In this document: in pieces, positions 1 to 7,101 of the stretch
Position numbering within the stretch: the first letter of the stretch is position 1
Layout: every line of letters starts with the position of its first letter
From: Clostridiales bacterium
GTDB lineage: Bacteria > Bacillota > Clostridia > Oscillospirales > CAG-272
Assembly (NCBI GenBank): GCA_004554105.1
Contig: SFNW01000031.1
Location: 1-17,659, forward strand
Reading direction: 5' to 3'
Length of the DNA stretch: 17,659 nucleotides
Made by a program: the position numbers and the translations under genes
The notes under the pieces: model-generated
What the model saw: the letters and a program-made list of their open reading frames with translations, nothing else
What the model was told of the DNA's origin: nothing
Databases searched by the model: none

Positions 1-188
1 ATGTTGCACTCGGCAAGGTAACCGGCAACATGGCTGCCGACGCGCTCGAGGGCGCAAAGCTCGCCGAGATGGCGGTCAAGACGATTTCGGACGCGACCCC
101 GGTTATCAACACCGACGTGCTTGCCGCGTTCAACATGGCGCTTCCCGAAGCCTATGCAAGCGCCGAGACCGTAACCACCAACAAATAA
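1..188 (+). CDS. ABC transporter substrate-binding protein, C-terminal end (TrpX-type), partial
   Basis: Only the last 61 codons are present; the reading frame enters at base 3 and stops with TAA at 186-188. The visible residues (VALGKVTGNMAADALEG, then a segment ending in SAETVTTNK) match the closing helix and tail of periplasmic-binding-like lipoproteins of the TrpX / COG2984 type, in which a 'G..A...A...L.G' helix precedes the last beta strand. It is followed by a permease and an ATPase of the same importer class, so it is most likely the ligand-binding component of that system. Known members are linked to tryptophan or other aromatic amino acid uptake; the ligand here is not shown by the sequence. 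The N-terminus, signal peptide and any upstream leader such as a T-box lie outside the window. Confidence 0.8.
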   Translation, partial: VALGKVTGNMAADALEGAKLAEMAVKTISDATPVINTDVLAAFNMALPEAYASAETVTTNK

Positions 189-208
189 GATAAGCCAAAC
201 CGCCGTGT

Positions 209-233
209 CCCCGCGTCGCTCTGCGCCGCGGGG
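209..233 (+). other. Intercistronic GC-rich hairpin
   Basis: CCCCGCG (209-215) pairs perfectly with CGCGGGG (227-233) between the binding-protein stop and the permease start. No T-run follows, so it is not a normal intrinsic terminator. Such hairpins in importer operons often stabilise the upstream binding-protein message; that role is inferred here. Confidence 0.45.
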
Positions 234-259
234 CATGAGCGTAGAAAAGGACTTTTTCC

Positions 260-1222
260 ATGTCTTTGATTTTGAGTGCCCTTGACGTCGTTTTGCAGGA
301 CGGCTTTATGTACGCCGTACTGGCGATGGGGTATTATCTGTCGTATACGATTCTCGACTTTCCCGATTTGACCGTCGAGGGGACGGTCGTCACCGGCGGC
401 GTCGTCTTCGGACTGCTTGCGCGCGCGGGCGTCAACCCGTGGCTCGCGATGGTCGTCGCCTTCCTTGTCGGCTTCCTCTGCGGTACACTGACCGGCGTTC
501 TGCACGTTCGGCTCGGCATTCGCCCGCTGCTCTGCGGCATTCTCGTGTCGACGCTGCTGATTTCGGTCAATCTTGTCGTCACCGTTGTCGGTATGGGCGG
601 CAATTTCGCGGGCGACGGCGCACTGTCGACCGTCGACCTCGGGCGCAGTGTGCCCACCGTGCTTCGCACCTATCCCGCGCGGCTTCTGCCTACCGATTTC
701 TACGGCTTCAACCTGCGCAAGCTCGTGACCTTCTTTGTCATCGCGCTGGTCTTCAAGCTGATTCTCGACTTTTATCTCAAGACCAAGAGCGGACTTCTGC
801 TCCGTGCGACCGGCGACAACGCGCAGTATGTCACCATGCTGGCAAAGGACCAGCGTTTCTATAAGACGCTCGGGCTTGCCATCGGCAACGGCTATGCGGC
901 GGTCTGCGGCGCGCTGATTGCGCAGAGCCGCGGCAACGCCAACCAGGGCATGGGTGTCGGCATGATTGTCATCGGGCTTGCCTCGCTGATTATCGGGCTG
1001 TCGCTGTTCGGCAGAGTGCGGTTTATGAAGCCGACGACCATGGTTATCCTCGGCTCGGTCATTTATCAGGGCTGCCTCGGCATCGCCACGCTGCTCGGCG
1101 TTCCCAGTGCCTACAACAAGGCGATTATGGCGGTGCTCTTTACGCTGGCGCTTGTTTTCAGCGACCGGCTTGCCAAGAAGAACGGAGGGAAGAAGAATGC
1201 TGTCGTTCGAACACATCTGTAA
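260..1222 (+). CDS. ABC transporter permease (TrpY-type, branched-chain-like)
   Basis: This 320-residue, very hydrophobic protein has about eight or more predicted membrane spans and belongs to the BPD_transp_2-like permease fold (COG4120 type). It forms the membrane channel of the importer whose binding protein precedes it and whose ATPase follows. Supporting features are the N-terminal 'YAVLAMGYYLSYTILDFPDL', which resembles 'GL..ALG.yi.frild.pDlt.eg' of this family, and the central 'GLLLRATGDN' ATPase-contact loop (about residues 178-187), equivalent to the 'RA.G.n' coupling motif. The ATG at 260 is chosen because AAAGGA (246-251) sits at suitable distance. It overlaps the ATPase start by 26 nt, which points to translational coupling. 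Substrate assignment (tryptophan or other aromatic amino acid) rests on family knowledge only. Confidence 0.85.
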   Translation: MSLILSALDVVLQDGFMYAVLAMGYYLSYTILDFPDLTVEGTVVTGGVVFGLLARAGVNPWLAMVVAFLVGFLCGTLTGVLHVRLGIRPLLCGILVSTLLISVNLVVTVVGMGGNFAGDGALSTVDLGRSVPTVLRTYPARLLPTDFYGFNLRKLVTFFVIALVFKLILDFYLKTKSGLLLRATGDNAQYVTMLAKDQRFYKTLGLAIGNGYAAVCGALIAQSRGNANQGMGVGMIVIGLASLIIGLSLFGRVRFMKPTTMVILGSVIYQGCLGIATLLGVPSAYNKAIMAVLFTLALVFSDRLAKKNGGKKNAVVRTHL

Positions 1223-1970
1223 GACCTTCAATCCCGGTACACCGGACGCTGCGACGCTGTTCTCCGACTTCAACCTGACCGTGGACAAAGGCGAATTTGT
1301 CTCGGTCATCGGCTCAAACGGCAGCGGCAAGACCACGATGCTGAATCTGCTCTGCGGCTCGCTGATGCCCGATTCGGGCAGAATCCTGTTTGACGGCACG
1401 GACATTACGCGGCAGAGCGAATACCGCCGCGCCGCGCGTATCGGACGCGTATTCCAGGACCCCAAGGTGGGGACCTGCGGCTCGCTGACCATTCTCGAAA
1501 ACATGGCGCTCGCCGACAATAAGAAGCGTCCCTTCGGCTTGACGCCTGCCGTCAGCCGCGGGCGGCTCGACTACTACCGCTCGCTGCTCGAGCAGTGCGG
1601 CATGGGGCTGGAGGACAGACTGAACGCCAAGGTCGGTGCGCTCAGCGGCGGTCAGCGGCAGGCACTCGCACTGGTCATCGCCAACATGACCGACATTGAT
1701 TTGCTCATTCTCGACGAGCATACCGCGGCGCTCGACCCGAAGTCGGCGGACACGGTCATGCAGCTTACTGATCATTTCGTGAAGAGCAGCAAGATTACCA
1801 CGCTGATGGTCACGCACAATCTCCGCTTTGCGGTCGAATACGGCACGCGGCTGCTGATGATGCACGAAGGGAAGTGCATCGTCGACATTCGCGGAGAGGA
1901 AAAACAAAAGGCAAACGTCGATGATTTGCTGAATATTTTCTACGAAATCAGCATAGAGGTCGGCAACTGA
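1197..1970 (+). CDS. ABC transporter ATP-binding protein (TrpZ-type)
   Basis: This 257-residue nucleotide-binding subunit powers the importer encoded by the two preceding genes. Walker A is GSNGSGKTT (residues 39-47), the Q-loop is in 'GRVFQDP', the signature is LSGGQRQAL, Walker B plus catalytic Glu is 'LLILDEHTAALDP' and the H-loop is 'VTHN'. The start is placed at ATG 1197, inside the end of the permease gene, because GGAGGGA (1184-1190) lies 6 nt upstream and the protein then begins MLSFEHICKTFN, as NBDs normally do. An in-frame extension back to 1107 exists but would add 30 basic, non-homologous-looking residues. An alanine-rich 'HTAALDP' D-loop region is typical of this COG1101-like branch. 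A strong terminator follows directly, so this is the last gene of the operon. Confidence 0.9.
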   Translation: MLSFEHICKTFNPGTPDAATLFSDFNLTVDKGEFVSVIGSNGSGKTTMLNLLCGSLMPDSGRILFDGTDITRQSEYRRAARIGRVFQDPKVGTCGSLTILENMALADNKKRPFGLTPAVSRGRLDYYRSLLEQCGMGLEDRLNAKVGALSGGQRQALALVIANMTDIDLLILDEHTAALDPKSADTVMQLTDHFVKSSKITTLMVTHNLRFAVEYGTRLLMMHEGKCIVDIRGEEKQKANVDDLLNIFYEISIEVGN

Positions 1971-1973
1971 AGC

Positions 1974-2010
1974 ATTCGCCGCGCGAAAAACCGCGCGGCG
2001 AATTTTTTCT
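1974..2010 (+). terminator. Strong rho-independent terminator of the TrpXYZ-type operon
   Basis: The 12-bp perfect stem ATTCGCCGCGCG (1974-1985) / CGCGCGGCGAAT (1992-2003) has a 6-nt loop and is followed by a T-run (TTTTTTCTTT). It starts 4 nt after the ATPase stop codon. Confidence 0.92.
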
Positions 2011-2031
2011 TTACAAAAAACAAAAAAAGAC

Positions 2032-2060
2032 TTGACAGAACGATACCTGTGTGCTATTAT
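2032..2060 (+). promoter_or_regulatory. Sigma-A promoter of the amino acid importer operon
   Basis: A perfect -35 TTGACA (2032-2037) and -10 TATTAT (2055-2060) are separated by 17 nt. The -10 is extended by TG at 2052-2053. Transcription should start near 2067, about 50 nt before the lipoprotein gene. I see no obvious operator or riboswitch in the short leader. Confidence 0.88.
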
Positions 2061-2115
2061 GATACCAGTTTAACGCGCTAAAGCGATAAAACATGAATTT
2101 CGGAGGAAAAATCAA

Positions 2116-2904
2116 ATGAAAACCAAAAAGATTTTAGCGGTGGTACTCGCCGCACTGATGCTGATGCTCTGCTTTGCGGGCTGCGGCAAGAAGGCTGCGG
2201 ACAGCGACCTTTCCTATGTTAAGGAAAAGGGCAAGCTGCTCGTCGGTATCACCGACTTCGCACCGATGGACTACAAGGACGCGGACGGCAACTGGATCGG
2301 CTTTGACGCCGACATGGCAAAGAAGTTTGCGGCAAAGCTCGGCGTTGAGGTTGAGTTTGTCGAAATCGAATGGGACAACAAGATTCTCGAACTGAACAAC
2401 AAGAGCATTGACTGCGTATGGAACGGCATGACGCTGACCGCCGAGGTCACGAGCGCAATGGATTGTTCTGTTCCGTACTGCAACAACGCACAGGTTGTTA
2501 TCGTTCCTGCCGACAAGGCGGACGCCTACAAGACCGCCGAGGACTGCAAGGGCTTGAAGTTTGCCGTTGAGGCAGGCTCTGCGGGCAAGGCAATGGCGGA
2601 CGAGAACGGCTTTACTTACACCGAGGTTGTCGACCAGGCGACCGCGCTGCTTGAGGTTGCCAGCGGCACGAGCGACGCCGCGATTATCGACTCGCTGATG
2701 GCGGCTGCCATGGTCGGCGAGGGCACCGGCTATGCAAACCTGACCTACACGGTCGGACTCAACTCCGAGGAATACGGCGTCGGCTTCCGCAAGGGCTCGG
2801 ATCTCGTTGCGGCATTCAACGAATTCTTCGCGGCGGCTGTCAAGAGCGGCGAGGCGGAGAGCATTGCCGAGACCTACGGCGTACAGGCGGCTTTGATTCA
2901 GTAA
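2116..2904 (+). CDS. Polar amino acid ABC transporter substrate-binding lipoprotein
   Basis: This 262-residue SBP_bac_3 family protein captures a polar amino acid outside the membrane and delivers it to the permease encoded next. The N-terminus is a lipoprotein signal: a KTKK basic start, a hydrophobic stretch, and the lipobox FAGC with Cys23 as the lipidated residue. The mature part has the family hallmarks 'GKLLVGITDFAPMDYKDADG' (opening strand), 'GFDADMAKKFAAKLGVEVEF', 'DCVWNGMTLT' and the closing 'YGVGFRKGSDLVAAFNEF'. Length is typical. GGAGG (2102-2106) sits 9 nt before ATG 2116. The ligand (glutamine, glutamate, cystine, arginine and others) cannot be read from sequence. A 209-nt structured gap, holding a palindromic repeat, separates it from its permease. 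Confidence 0.93.
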   Translation: MKTKKILAVVLAALMLMLCFAGCGKKAADSDLSYVKEKGKLLVGITDFAPMDYKDADGNWIGFDADMAKKFAAKLGVEVEFVEIEWDNKILELNNKSIDCVWNGMTLTAEVTSAMDCSVPYCNNAQVVIVPADKADAYKTAEDCKGLKFAVEAGSAGKAMADENGFTYTEVVDQATALLEVASGTSDAAIIDSLMAAAMVGEGTGYANLTYTVGLNSEEYGVGFRKGSDLVAAFNEFFAAAVKSGEAESIAETYGVQAALIQ

Positions 2905-2906
2905 AT

Positions 2907-2928
2907 ACGCGCAGCTCGCGTGGTTTTT
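2907..2928 (+). terminator. Weak hairpin plus T-run after the binding-protein gene (possible attenuator)
   Basis: ACGCG (2907-2911) pairs with CGCGT (2917-2921) around a 5-nt loop, followed by GGTTTTTG. The 5-bp stem is short, so it could only partly terminate. Leaky termination here would give excess binding protein over membrane subunits, a usual stoichiometry for such importers (inference). Confidence 0.35.
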
Positions 2929-2929
2929 G

Positions 2930-3023
2930 CCTTCCTCTTTGAGGAAGGTGGCATGCGAAGCATGACGGAAGGAGTTAAACTCCCTCAGTCACCTTCGGTG
3001 ACAGCTCCCTCGGAGAGGGAGCC
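2930..3023 (+). repeat. Palindromic interspersed repeat, copy A
   Basis: Five consecutive short hairpins: CCTTCCTC/GAGGAAGG (2930-2948), CATGC/GCATG (2952-2964), GGAGT/ACTCC (2971-2983), GTCACC/GGTGAC (2988-3002) and GCTCCCTC/GAGGGAGC (3004-3022). The whole element is also an imperfect inverted repeat centred on GGAGTTAAACTCC (2971-2983). Related copies are at 6211-6319 and, inverted and permuted, at 10257-10378. No transposase is present, so it is MITE-like or REP-like and non-autonomous. This copy lies inside an operon and must be transcribed. Confidence 0.88.
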
Positions 3024-3048
3024 ACAATAAAAGCGGAACAAAATGGTG

Positions 3049-3079
3049 AAACAGAGGGCGTGTCATGCGCTCTCTGTTT
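3049..3079 (+). other. Hairpin in the leader of the permease gene
   Basis: A 12-bp stem, AAACAGAGGGCG (3049-3060) with CGCTCTCTGTTT (3068-3079), has one G-T pair and a 7-nt loop. A weak T tract (GTTTT) follows downstream. It could attenuate transcription or limit RNA decay between binding protein and permease; function is inferred. Confidence 0.45.
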
Positions 3080-3113
3080 GCCGCGTTTTAGACTCTACAT
3101 AAAGGATGCAAAC

Positions 3114-3800
3114 ATGAGTTTTTTCGAACAGTTTCCCATTGTAATTTCCGCCTTGAATGTCGGCTTTTTGCAGACGCTTAAGCTGTTTATCGTTACGCTC
3201 GCCGGCGCGCTTCCGCTCGGACTGCTGATTTCGTTCGGCTCGATGTCGCGCTTTAAGCCGCTGAGTGCGCTGACCCGCACGGTCGTCTGGGTGTTCCGCG
3301 GCTCGCCGCTGATGCTCCAGCTTTTGATTATCTATTTCTTCCCGGGGCTCGTTCTCGGCAATCAGATTTGGGGAACCGGCGAGGAGGGGCGTTTTCTCGC
3401 GTCCGCCGTCGCTTTTATCCTCAATTACGCCTGCTATTTTTCTGAGATTTATCGCGGCGGCATTCAGGGCGTTCCGCACGGACAGCAGGAGGCGGGGCAG
3501 GTGCTTGGACTCTCGCGGTCGCAGATTTTCTTCAAGGTTACGCTGCTGCAGATGATTAAGCGCATCGTGCCGCCGATGTCCAACGAGATCATCACGCTCG
3601 TCAAGGACACCTCGCTTGCACGCATCATCTCGATGCAGGAGGTCATTTGGGCGGGCTACGCGTTTATGAAAGGCTCGCACGGTATTTCGGGGCAGATTTG
3701 GCCGCTTTTCTTCACGGGTATTTATTATCTCGTGTTCAGCGGCGTGCTGACGCTGCTGTTTAACCGCGTTGAGAAAAAACTCGGTTATTTCAAGGTTTGA
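3114..3800 (+). CDS. Amino acid ABC transporter permease (HisM/GlnP family)
   Basis: This 228-residue inner-membrane protein of the polar amino acid uptake family forms the channel for the SBP_bac_3 lipoprotein encoded upstream. The N-terminal span contains 'SALNVGFLQTLKLFIVTLAG', a classic 'G...TL.lt..s...g...G' opening. 'VWVFRGSPLMLQLLIIYF' is the conserved 'y..~.RGtPll.Ql...y' region, and the EAA loop is 'QEAGQVLGLSRSQIFFKVTL'. 'NEIITLVKDTSLA' is the conserved segment after the EAA loop. ATG 3114 is chosen because AAAGGATG lies just upstream and family proteins start at this point; an in-frame upstream start at 3060 lacks a ribosome site and would add 18 unlikely residues. The ATPase gene follows after 11 nt. 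Confidence 0.93.
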   Translation: MSFFEQFPIVISALNVGFLQTLKLFIVTLAGALPLGLLISFGSMSRFKPLSALTRTVVWVFRGSPLMLQLLIIYFFPGLVLGNQIWGTGEEGRFLASAVAFILNYACYFSEIYRGGIQGVPHGQQEAGQVLGLSRSQIFFKVTLLQMIKRIVPPMSNEIITLVKDTSLARIISMQEVIWAGYAFMKGSHGISGQIWPLFFTGIYYLVFSGVLTLLFNRVEKKLGYFKV

Positions 3801-3811
3801 GGAGGGAGAGC

Positions 3812-4579
3812 ATGGCACTGCTTGAAGTCAGGGGACTGAAAAAGAGCTTCGGCAAGACCGAAGTGTTGAAAAGCATCGATTTTTCGTTGGAGCAGGGACA
3901 GGTTCTCGCCATCATCGGCTCTTCGGGCGGCGGCAAGACAACGCTGCTTCGCTGCCTGAACTTTTTGGAATTTGCCGACGCGGGGACGATCTCGGTCGGC
4001 GGCAAGGTCATTTACGACGGCAAAGCGGCAAAGAAAATGAGCGAAGCCGAGATGCGCGCCTGCCGCCTGCATTTCGGACTGGTCTTTCAGTCGTTCAATC
4101 TGTTTCCGCAGTACAGCGTGCTGAAAAACGTCACGCTCGCGCCGACTCTGCTGAAACTCGACACGCCGCAGAATATCGACGCAAACGCGCGGTCGCTGAT
4201 TGAGCGCGTCGGGCTTTCCGACAAGCTCGATTTTTATCCCTGCCAGCTTTCGGGCGGACAGCAGCAGCGCGTTGCGATTGCGCGTGCGCTTGCGATGCGT
4301 CCCGAGATTCTCTGCTTTGACGAGCCGACGAGCGCGCTCGACCCCGAGCTGACGGGCGAGGTACTGCGCGTTATCAAGGGGCTCAAGGGCGAGGACCGCA
4401 CGATGATTGTCGTCACGCACGAAATGGAGTTTGCCAAAAACGTCGCCGACGTCGTCATGTTTATGGCGGACGGAAAAATAGTCGAGATGGACACGCCGAC
4501 AGAAGTTTTCGAGAACCCGAAAAATGAGAAGACACGCGCGTTCTTACAGCATTCGCTCGAACGCCTGGGAGACGCATGA
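3812..4579 (+). CDS. Amino acid ABC transporter ATP-binding protein (GlnQ/HisP family)
   Basis: This 255-residue ATPase energises uptake through the permease encoded just before it. Walker A is GSSGGGKTT (residues 36-44), the signature is LSGGQQQRVAIARALA starting at residue 146, Walker B is ILCFDEPTSALD with D170 and E171, and the H-loop is 'VVTHEM'. 'FQSFNLFPQYSVLKNVTLAP' is the family's Q-loop region. The C-terminal 'GKIVEMDTPTEVFENPKNEKTRAFL' is the typical GlnQ tail. The start is ATG 3812, with GGAGGGA at 3801-3807; a TTG at 3797 in frame overlaps the permease and is less likely. The gene ends in an ATGA overlap with the next gene, so the SLH protein is translationally coupled to the importer. 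Confidence 0.95.
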   Translation: MALLEVRGLKKSFGKTEVLKSIDFSLEQGQVLAIIGSSGGGKTTLLRCLNFLEFADAGTISVGGKVIYDGKAAKKMSEAEMRACRLHFGLVFQSFNLFPQYSVLKNVTLAPTLLKLDTPQNIDANARSLIERVGLSDKLDFYPCQLSGGQQQRVAIARALAMRPEILCFDEPTSALDPELTGEVLRVIKGLKGEDRTMIVVTHEMEFAKNVADVVMFMADGKIVEMDTPTEVFENPKNEKTRAFLQHSLERLGDA

Positions 4580-6156
4580 AACGATACAGACGGATTTGCG
4601 CCGCGGTTTGCATTCTTGTGCTTGCCGCGGCTTTGCCGCTCGGCGCATGGGCGGCGGGGGATTATGCCGAGCATAGCTTGCGCCCCGTCGAGGCACAGGC
4701 GTATCGCGAGCTGAAAGCGGCGATTCTCGACATCGCCGCAAACGGCGGCTCGACCGAGATTTTGCTCTCGACCGAATTTGCGATGGACGGCTGGGACACC
4801 GACGCTTCGGGCGATGCGCTCAGTGCGGAACTTGCCGCGCATTTCAAAGCCGCGTTTGACATCAGTAAAATCGTCGACTGCCTGCTTGCCGACTGCCCGT
4901 TTGAGTTATATTGGTACGATAAGACGGGCGGCTGTGCGACGGTCTATTCGGTGCGCTCAAAGCGGGTTGCGGCGGGCGAGCCGATTACCGTTTCCAAGAT
5001 CCGTGTCCGGCTCACGCCGAGCGCGGACTGCCGCGGTGACGGCGACTATACGGTCGCGCCGTCTGCGGCTGCCGCCGCGTCCGCAGCGGTTGAAAACGCG
5101 CGGCGCATCGTTGCCGAACATCGCGGAAAAAGCGATCTCGAACGGCTGACGGCGTACAAGGACGCGGTCTGCGCGGGCGCGGTCTATAACAATGCCGCCG
5201 CCGCGGGCGGCGCTGCCTACGGCGCACCGTGGCAGGCTGTTGACGTTCTGCGCGCCGACAAGGTGGGCGAGGTCGTCTGCGAGGGGTATTCCAAGGCGTT
5301 TCAGTATCTTTGCGAGCTGGACGGCGGGCTGACCTGCTTTTGCGTCAGCGGTACGATGTCCATAGATGACAGCGCAAGACCGCACATGTGGAATCTCGTG
5401 GTTTTAGACGGGAAAACCTATCTTGCCGATGTGACCAACAGCGATGCGGGCAGTATCGGGGACAGGGGCGGACTCTTTCTTGTCGGAACTGCGCAAAGCG
5501 CGGACGGCAGCGACAGTGTGACGCTGAACGGGCGGCAGGTTACCTATTTTCTTTCGGACGAGGACAGGGCGCTGTATGCCGAATTTCTGCCGCTTGCGTC
5601 AGCGGCGGATTTGCCCGCCGCCAAGACCTTTGCCGATGTTCCCGAGAGCGGCTGGGTCGCCGACGCGGTCGCTTTTGTCACATTGCACGGGCTGTTTAAC
5701 GGCACGGCGCCCGACCGCTTCAGCCCCGACACCAAAATGACGCGCGGTATGCTGGCGACGGTGCTGTATAACGCCGCAGGCAAGCCGCAGCCGCAGTCGG
5801 CGGGCAGTTTTTCCGATGTTGCCGAGACCGCGTATTATGCCGACGCCGTTCGGTGGGCGGCGGAACGCGGCGTCGTCGCGGGCTATGAGGACGGCAGTTT
5901 CCGCCCCGATGCGGCAATCACGCGCGAACAGCTTGTCACCATGCTGTACCGCTATGCGGGAAGCCCCGATGCGTCCGACACGGCGCTTGCCTTTCCCGAT
6001 GCGGACAGGGTGAGCGGCTATGCCGTCGACGCAGTTCGCTTTGCAATCGGCGCAGGACTGCTTGCAGGCAGGGACGACGGTCGCTTTGACCCGCAGGGGA
6101 CGGCGACCCGTGCCGAGGTGGCTACCCTGCTCATGCGCTATTTGAAGACCGCATAA
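4576..6156 (+). CDS. Secreted transglutaminase-like domain protein with three SLH repeats
   Basis: This 526-residue exported protein begins with a signal peptide (KRYRR, a hydrophobic core, AWA cleavage near residue 26). Residues about 165-300 form a transglutaminase-like / papain-fold domain: VCEGYSKAF (Cys235), PHMWN (His270) and LADVTNSD (Asp285) give the expected Cys-His-Asp triad, and the 'EGYSKAFQYL' context is typical of bacterial TGase-core proteins. Residues about 352-395, 412-455 and 472-525 are three S-layer homology repeats (FADV.., FSDV.., FPDA..), which usually anchor proteins to pyruvylated secondary wall polymer. The domain between residues 27 and 160 is unrecognised. The ATG overlaps the ATPase stop codon (ATGA), and only weak GGGAG precedes it. 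It may be a surface peptidase or cross-linking enzyme supplying the importer with ligand; that link is inferred from the operon. Confidence 0.88.
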   Translation: MKRYRRICAAVCILVLAAALPLGAWAAGDYAEHSLRPVEAQAYRELKAAILDIAANGGSTEILLSTEFAMDGWDTDASGDALSAELAAHFKAAFDISKIVDCLLADCPFELYWYDKTGGCATVYSVRSKRVAAGEPITVSKIRVRLTPSADCRGDGDYTVAPSAAAAASAAVENARRIVAEHRGKSDLERLTAYKDAVCAGAVYNNAAAAGGAAYGAPWQAVDVLRADKVGEVVCEGYSKAFQYLCELDGGLTCFCVSGTMSIDDSARPHMWNLVVLDGKTYLADVTNSDAGSIGDRGGLFLVGTAQSADGSDSVTLNGRQVTYFLSDEDRALYAEFLPLASAADLPAAKTFADVPESGWVADAVAFVTLHGLFNGTAPDRFSPDTKMTRGMLATVLYNAAGKPQPQSAGSFSDVAETAYYADAVRWAAERGVVAGYEDGSFRPDAAITREQLVTMLYRYAGSPDASDTALAFPDADRVSGYAVDAVRFAIGAGLLAGRDDGRFDPQGTATRAEVATLLMRYLKTA

Positions 6157-6192
6157 AAAAGCGGCGAAGCACTCGGCTTCGCCGCTTTTTTT
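6155..6192 (+). terminator. Bidirectional rho-independent terminator
   Basis: GCGGCGAAGC (6161-6170) / GCTTCGCCGC (6176-6185) is a 10-bp perfect stem with a 5-nt loop, flanked by A6 on the left and T7 on the right. It overlaps the stop codon of the SLH protein gene and ends the importer operon. On the minus strand it can also stop transcripts coming from the methyltransferase gene. Confidence 0.92.
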
Positions 6193-6210
6193 GTTGCACA
6201 ATGTCTTAAG

Positions 6211-6319
6211 CCTCCCTCACTGAGGGAGGTGGCACGACAAAGTCGTGACGGAAGGAGTCTTTACGCACGGATGCACTCCCTCAGTCACCTGCGGTGACAG
6301 CTCCCTCTATGAGGGAGCC
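6211..6319 (+). repeat. Palindromic interspersed repeat, copy B
   Basis: Same architecture and orientation as copy A: CCTCCCTC/GAGGGAGG (6211-6229), CACGAC/GTCGTG (6233-6247), GGAGT (6254-6258) paired with ACTCC (6275-6279) across a 16-nt insert, GTCACC/GGTGAC (6284-6298) and GCTCCCTC/GAGGGAGC (6300-6318). The second stem shares almost no sequence with copy A yet is perfectly paired. It sits between convergent genes. Confidence 0.88.
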
Positions 6320-6387
6320 GGAATAAACGATGAATACCGACGCTATGCACGTATTGGCTCAGCGCGCCCTTGGCTTCGCCGCTTTTC

Positions 6388-7101
6388 TCATTTCTTTCGC
6401 AACACGATTTTGATGAAATTCAGATACTTGCCGCCGCCCGCCTCCATGGATTTGCGGTCGCCCACGGCATATTCGTTCTCCTGCTTTAGCCAGTCTGCCC
6501 AAACCTCGTCGTTTGACTCCATGTCAGAGACGCAGAGGACCTCCGCACTCTTTGCCTTGCCGACCGTCTTCCTCCAGTAGGCGACGTCGTGCATATAGTC
6601 CAGCTGCTCGGGCGTCCAGGAGAGCAGCAGCTCGGGCGGGAGATTGTCGTGGCAATCCTGCTTCATGCCCGGAATGGCGATGTAGATATAGCCGCCTTTT
6701 TTGACAAAGGGGAGCAGTTTTTCGTCGAGATAGGCTTCGTCACGCCCGAAATAGTTGTACGAATCGGTGCTGACAACCGCGTCGAAAAATTCGGGCGCAA
6801 AGGGCAGGGAGGTGGCGTCCGCCTTGACGGGAATGACCTGTCCGTCCACGCCCATCTCGCGGAAAAATTTGCGATTTTCCTCCGGCTCGCTCCAAAGGTC
6901 GGCGGCGTAAACGCGAAAGCCGTATTCCTTGGCGAGAAAGACCGAGGTCAGCCCCTGTCCGCTGCCGAGGTCGCAGACGGTTGCGCCTTTCGGGATTTTA
7001 CAGTCGAGCAACAGTTCTTCTTCGAGTTTTATCGGGTTGGGTCCCATGATTTTTGCCATGAGTTTCGGTGTGTCGTATTTTTGACTGCGGATATAGTTCA
7101 T
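6388..7101 (-). CDS. Class I SAM-dependent methyltransferase
   Basis: This 237-residue cytosolic protein has a Rossmann-like methyltransferase fold. Motif I is 'GATVCDLGSGQGLTSVFLA' (about residues 39-57), with the glycine-rich SAM loop. An acidic residue ends beta-2 in 'VYAADLW', motif 'VKADATSLPF' binds the adenine side, and 'FDAVVSTDSYNYFG' is motif IV. The family (Methyltransf_11/25-like, UbiE/SmtA-like) methylates many small molecules; the acceptor cannot be told. The start ATG immediately abuts the stop of the TetR gene (TGA|ATG), and GGAGG (7109-7113, minus strand) sits at good distance inside that gene's end, so the two are translationally coupled. It is presumably induced when the TetR protein releases its operators, perhaps to modify a toxic compound (inference). 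Confidence 0.88.
   Translation of the reverse strand: MNYIRSQKYDTPKLMAKIMGPNPIKLEEELLLDCKIPKGATVCDLGSGQGLTSVFLAKEYGFRVYAADLWSEPEENRKFFREMGVDGQVIPVKADATSLPFAPEFFDAVVSTDSYNYFGRDEAYLDEKLLPFVKKGGYIYIAIPGMKQDCHDNLPPELLLSWTPEQLDYMHDVAYWRKTVGKAKSAEVLCVSDMESNDEVWADWLKQENEYAVGDRKSMEAGGGKYLNFIKIVLRKK

Noticed and set aside
152..1519. Long 455-codon minus-strand open frame opposite the TrpX-type permease and ATPase
   Set aside because: It is antisense to two well-recognised transporter genes, has low-complexity charged composition typical of shadow frames in GC-rich DNA, and has no family motif.
2930..3023. CRISPR array or tandem repeat at the hairpin clusters
   Set aside because: The units are different inverted repeats without regular spacers, no cas genes are near, and the same block recurs at two dispersed loci.
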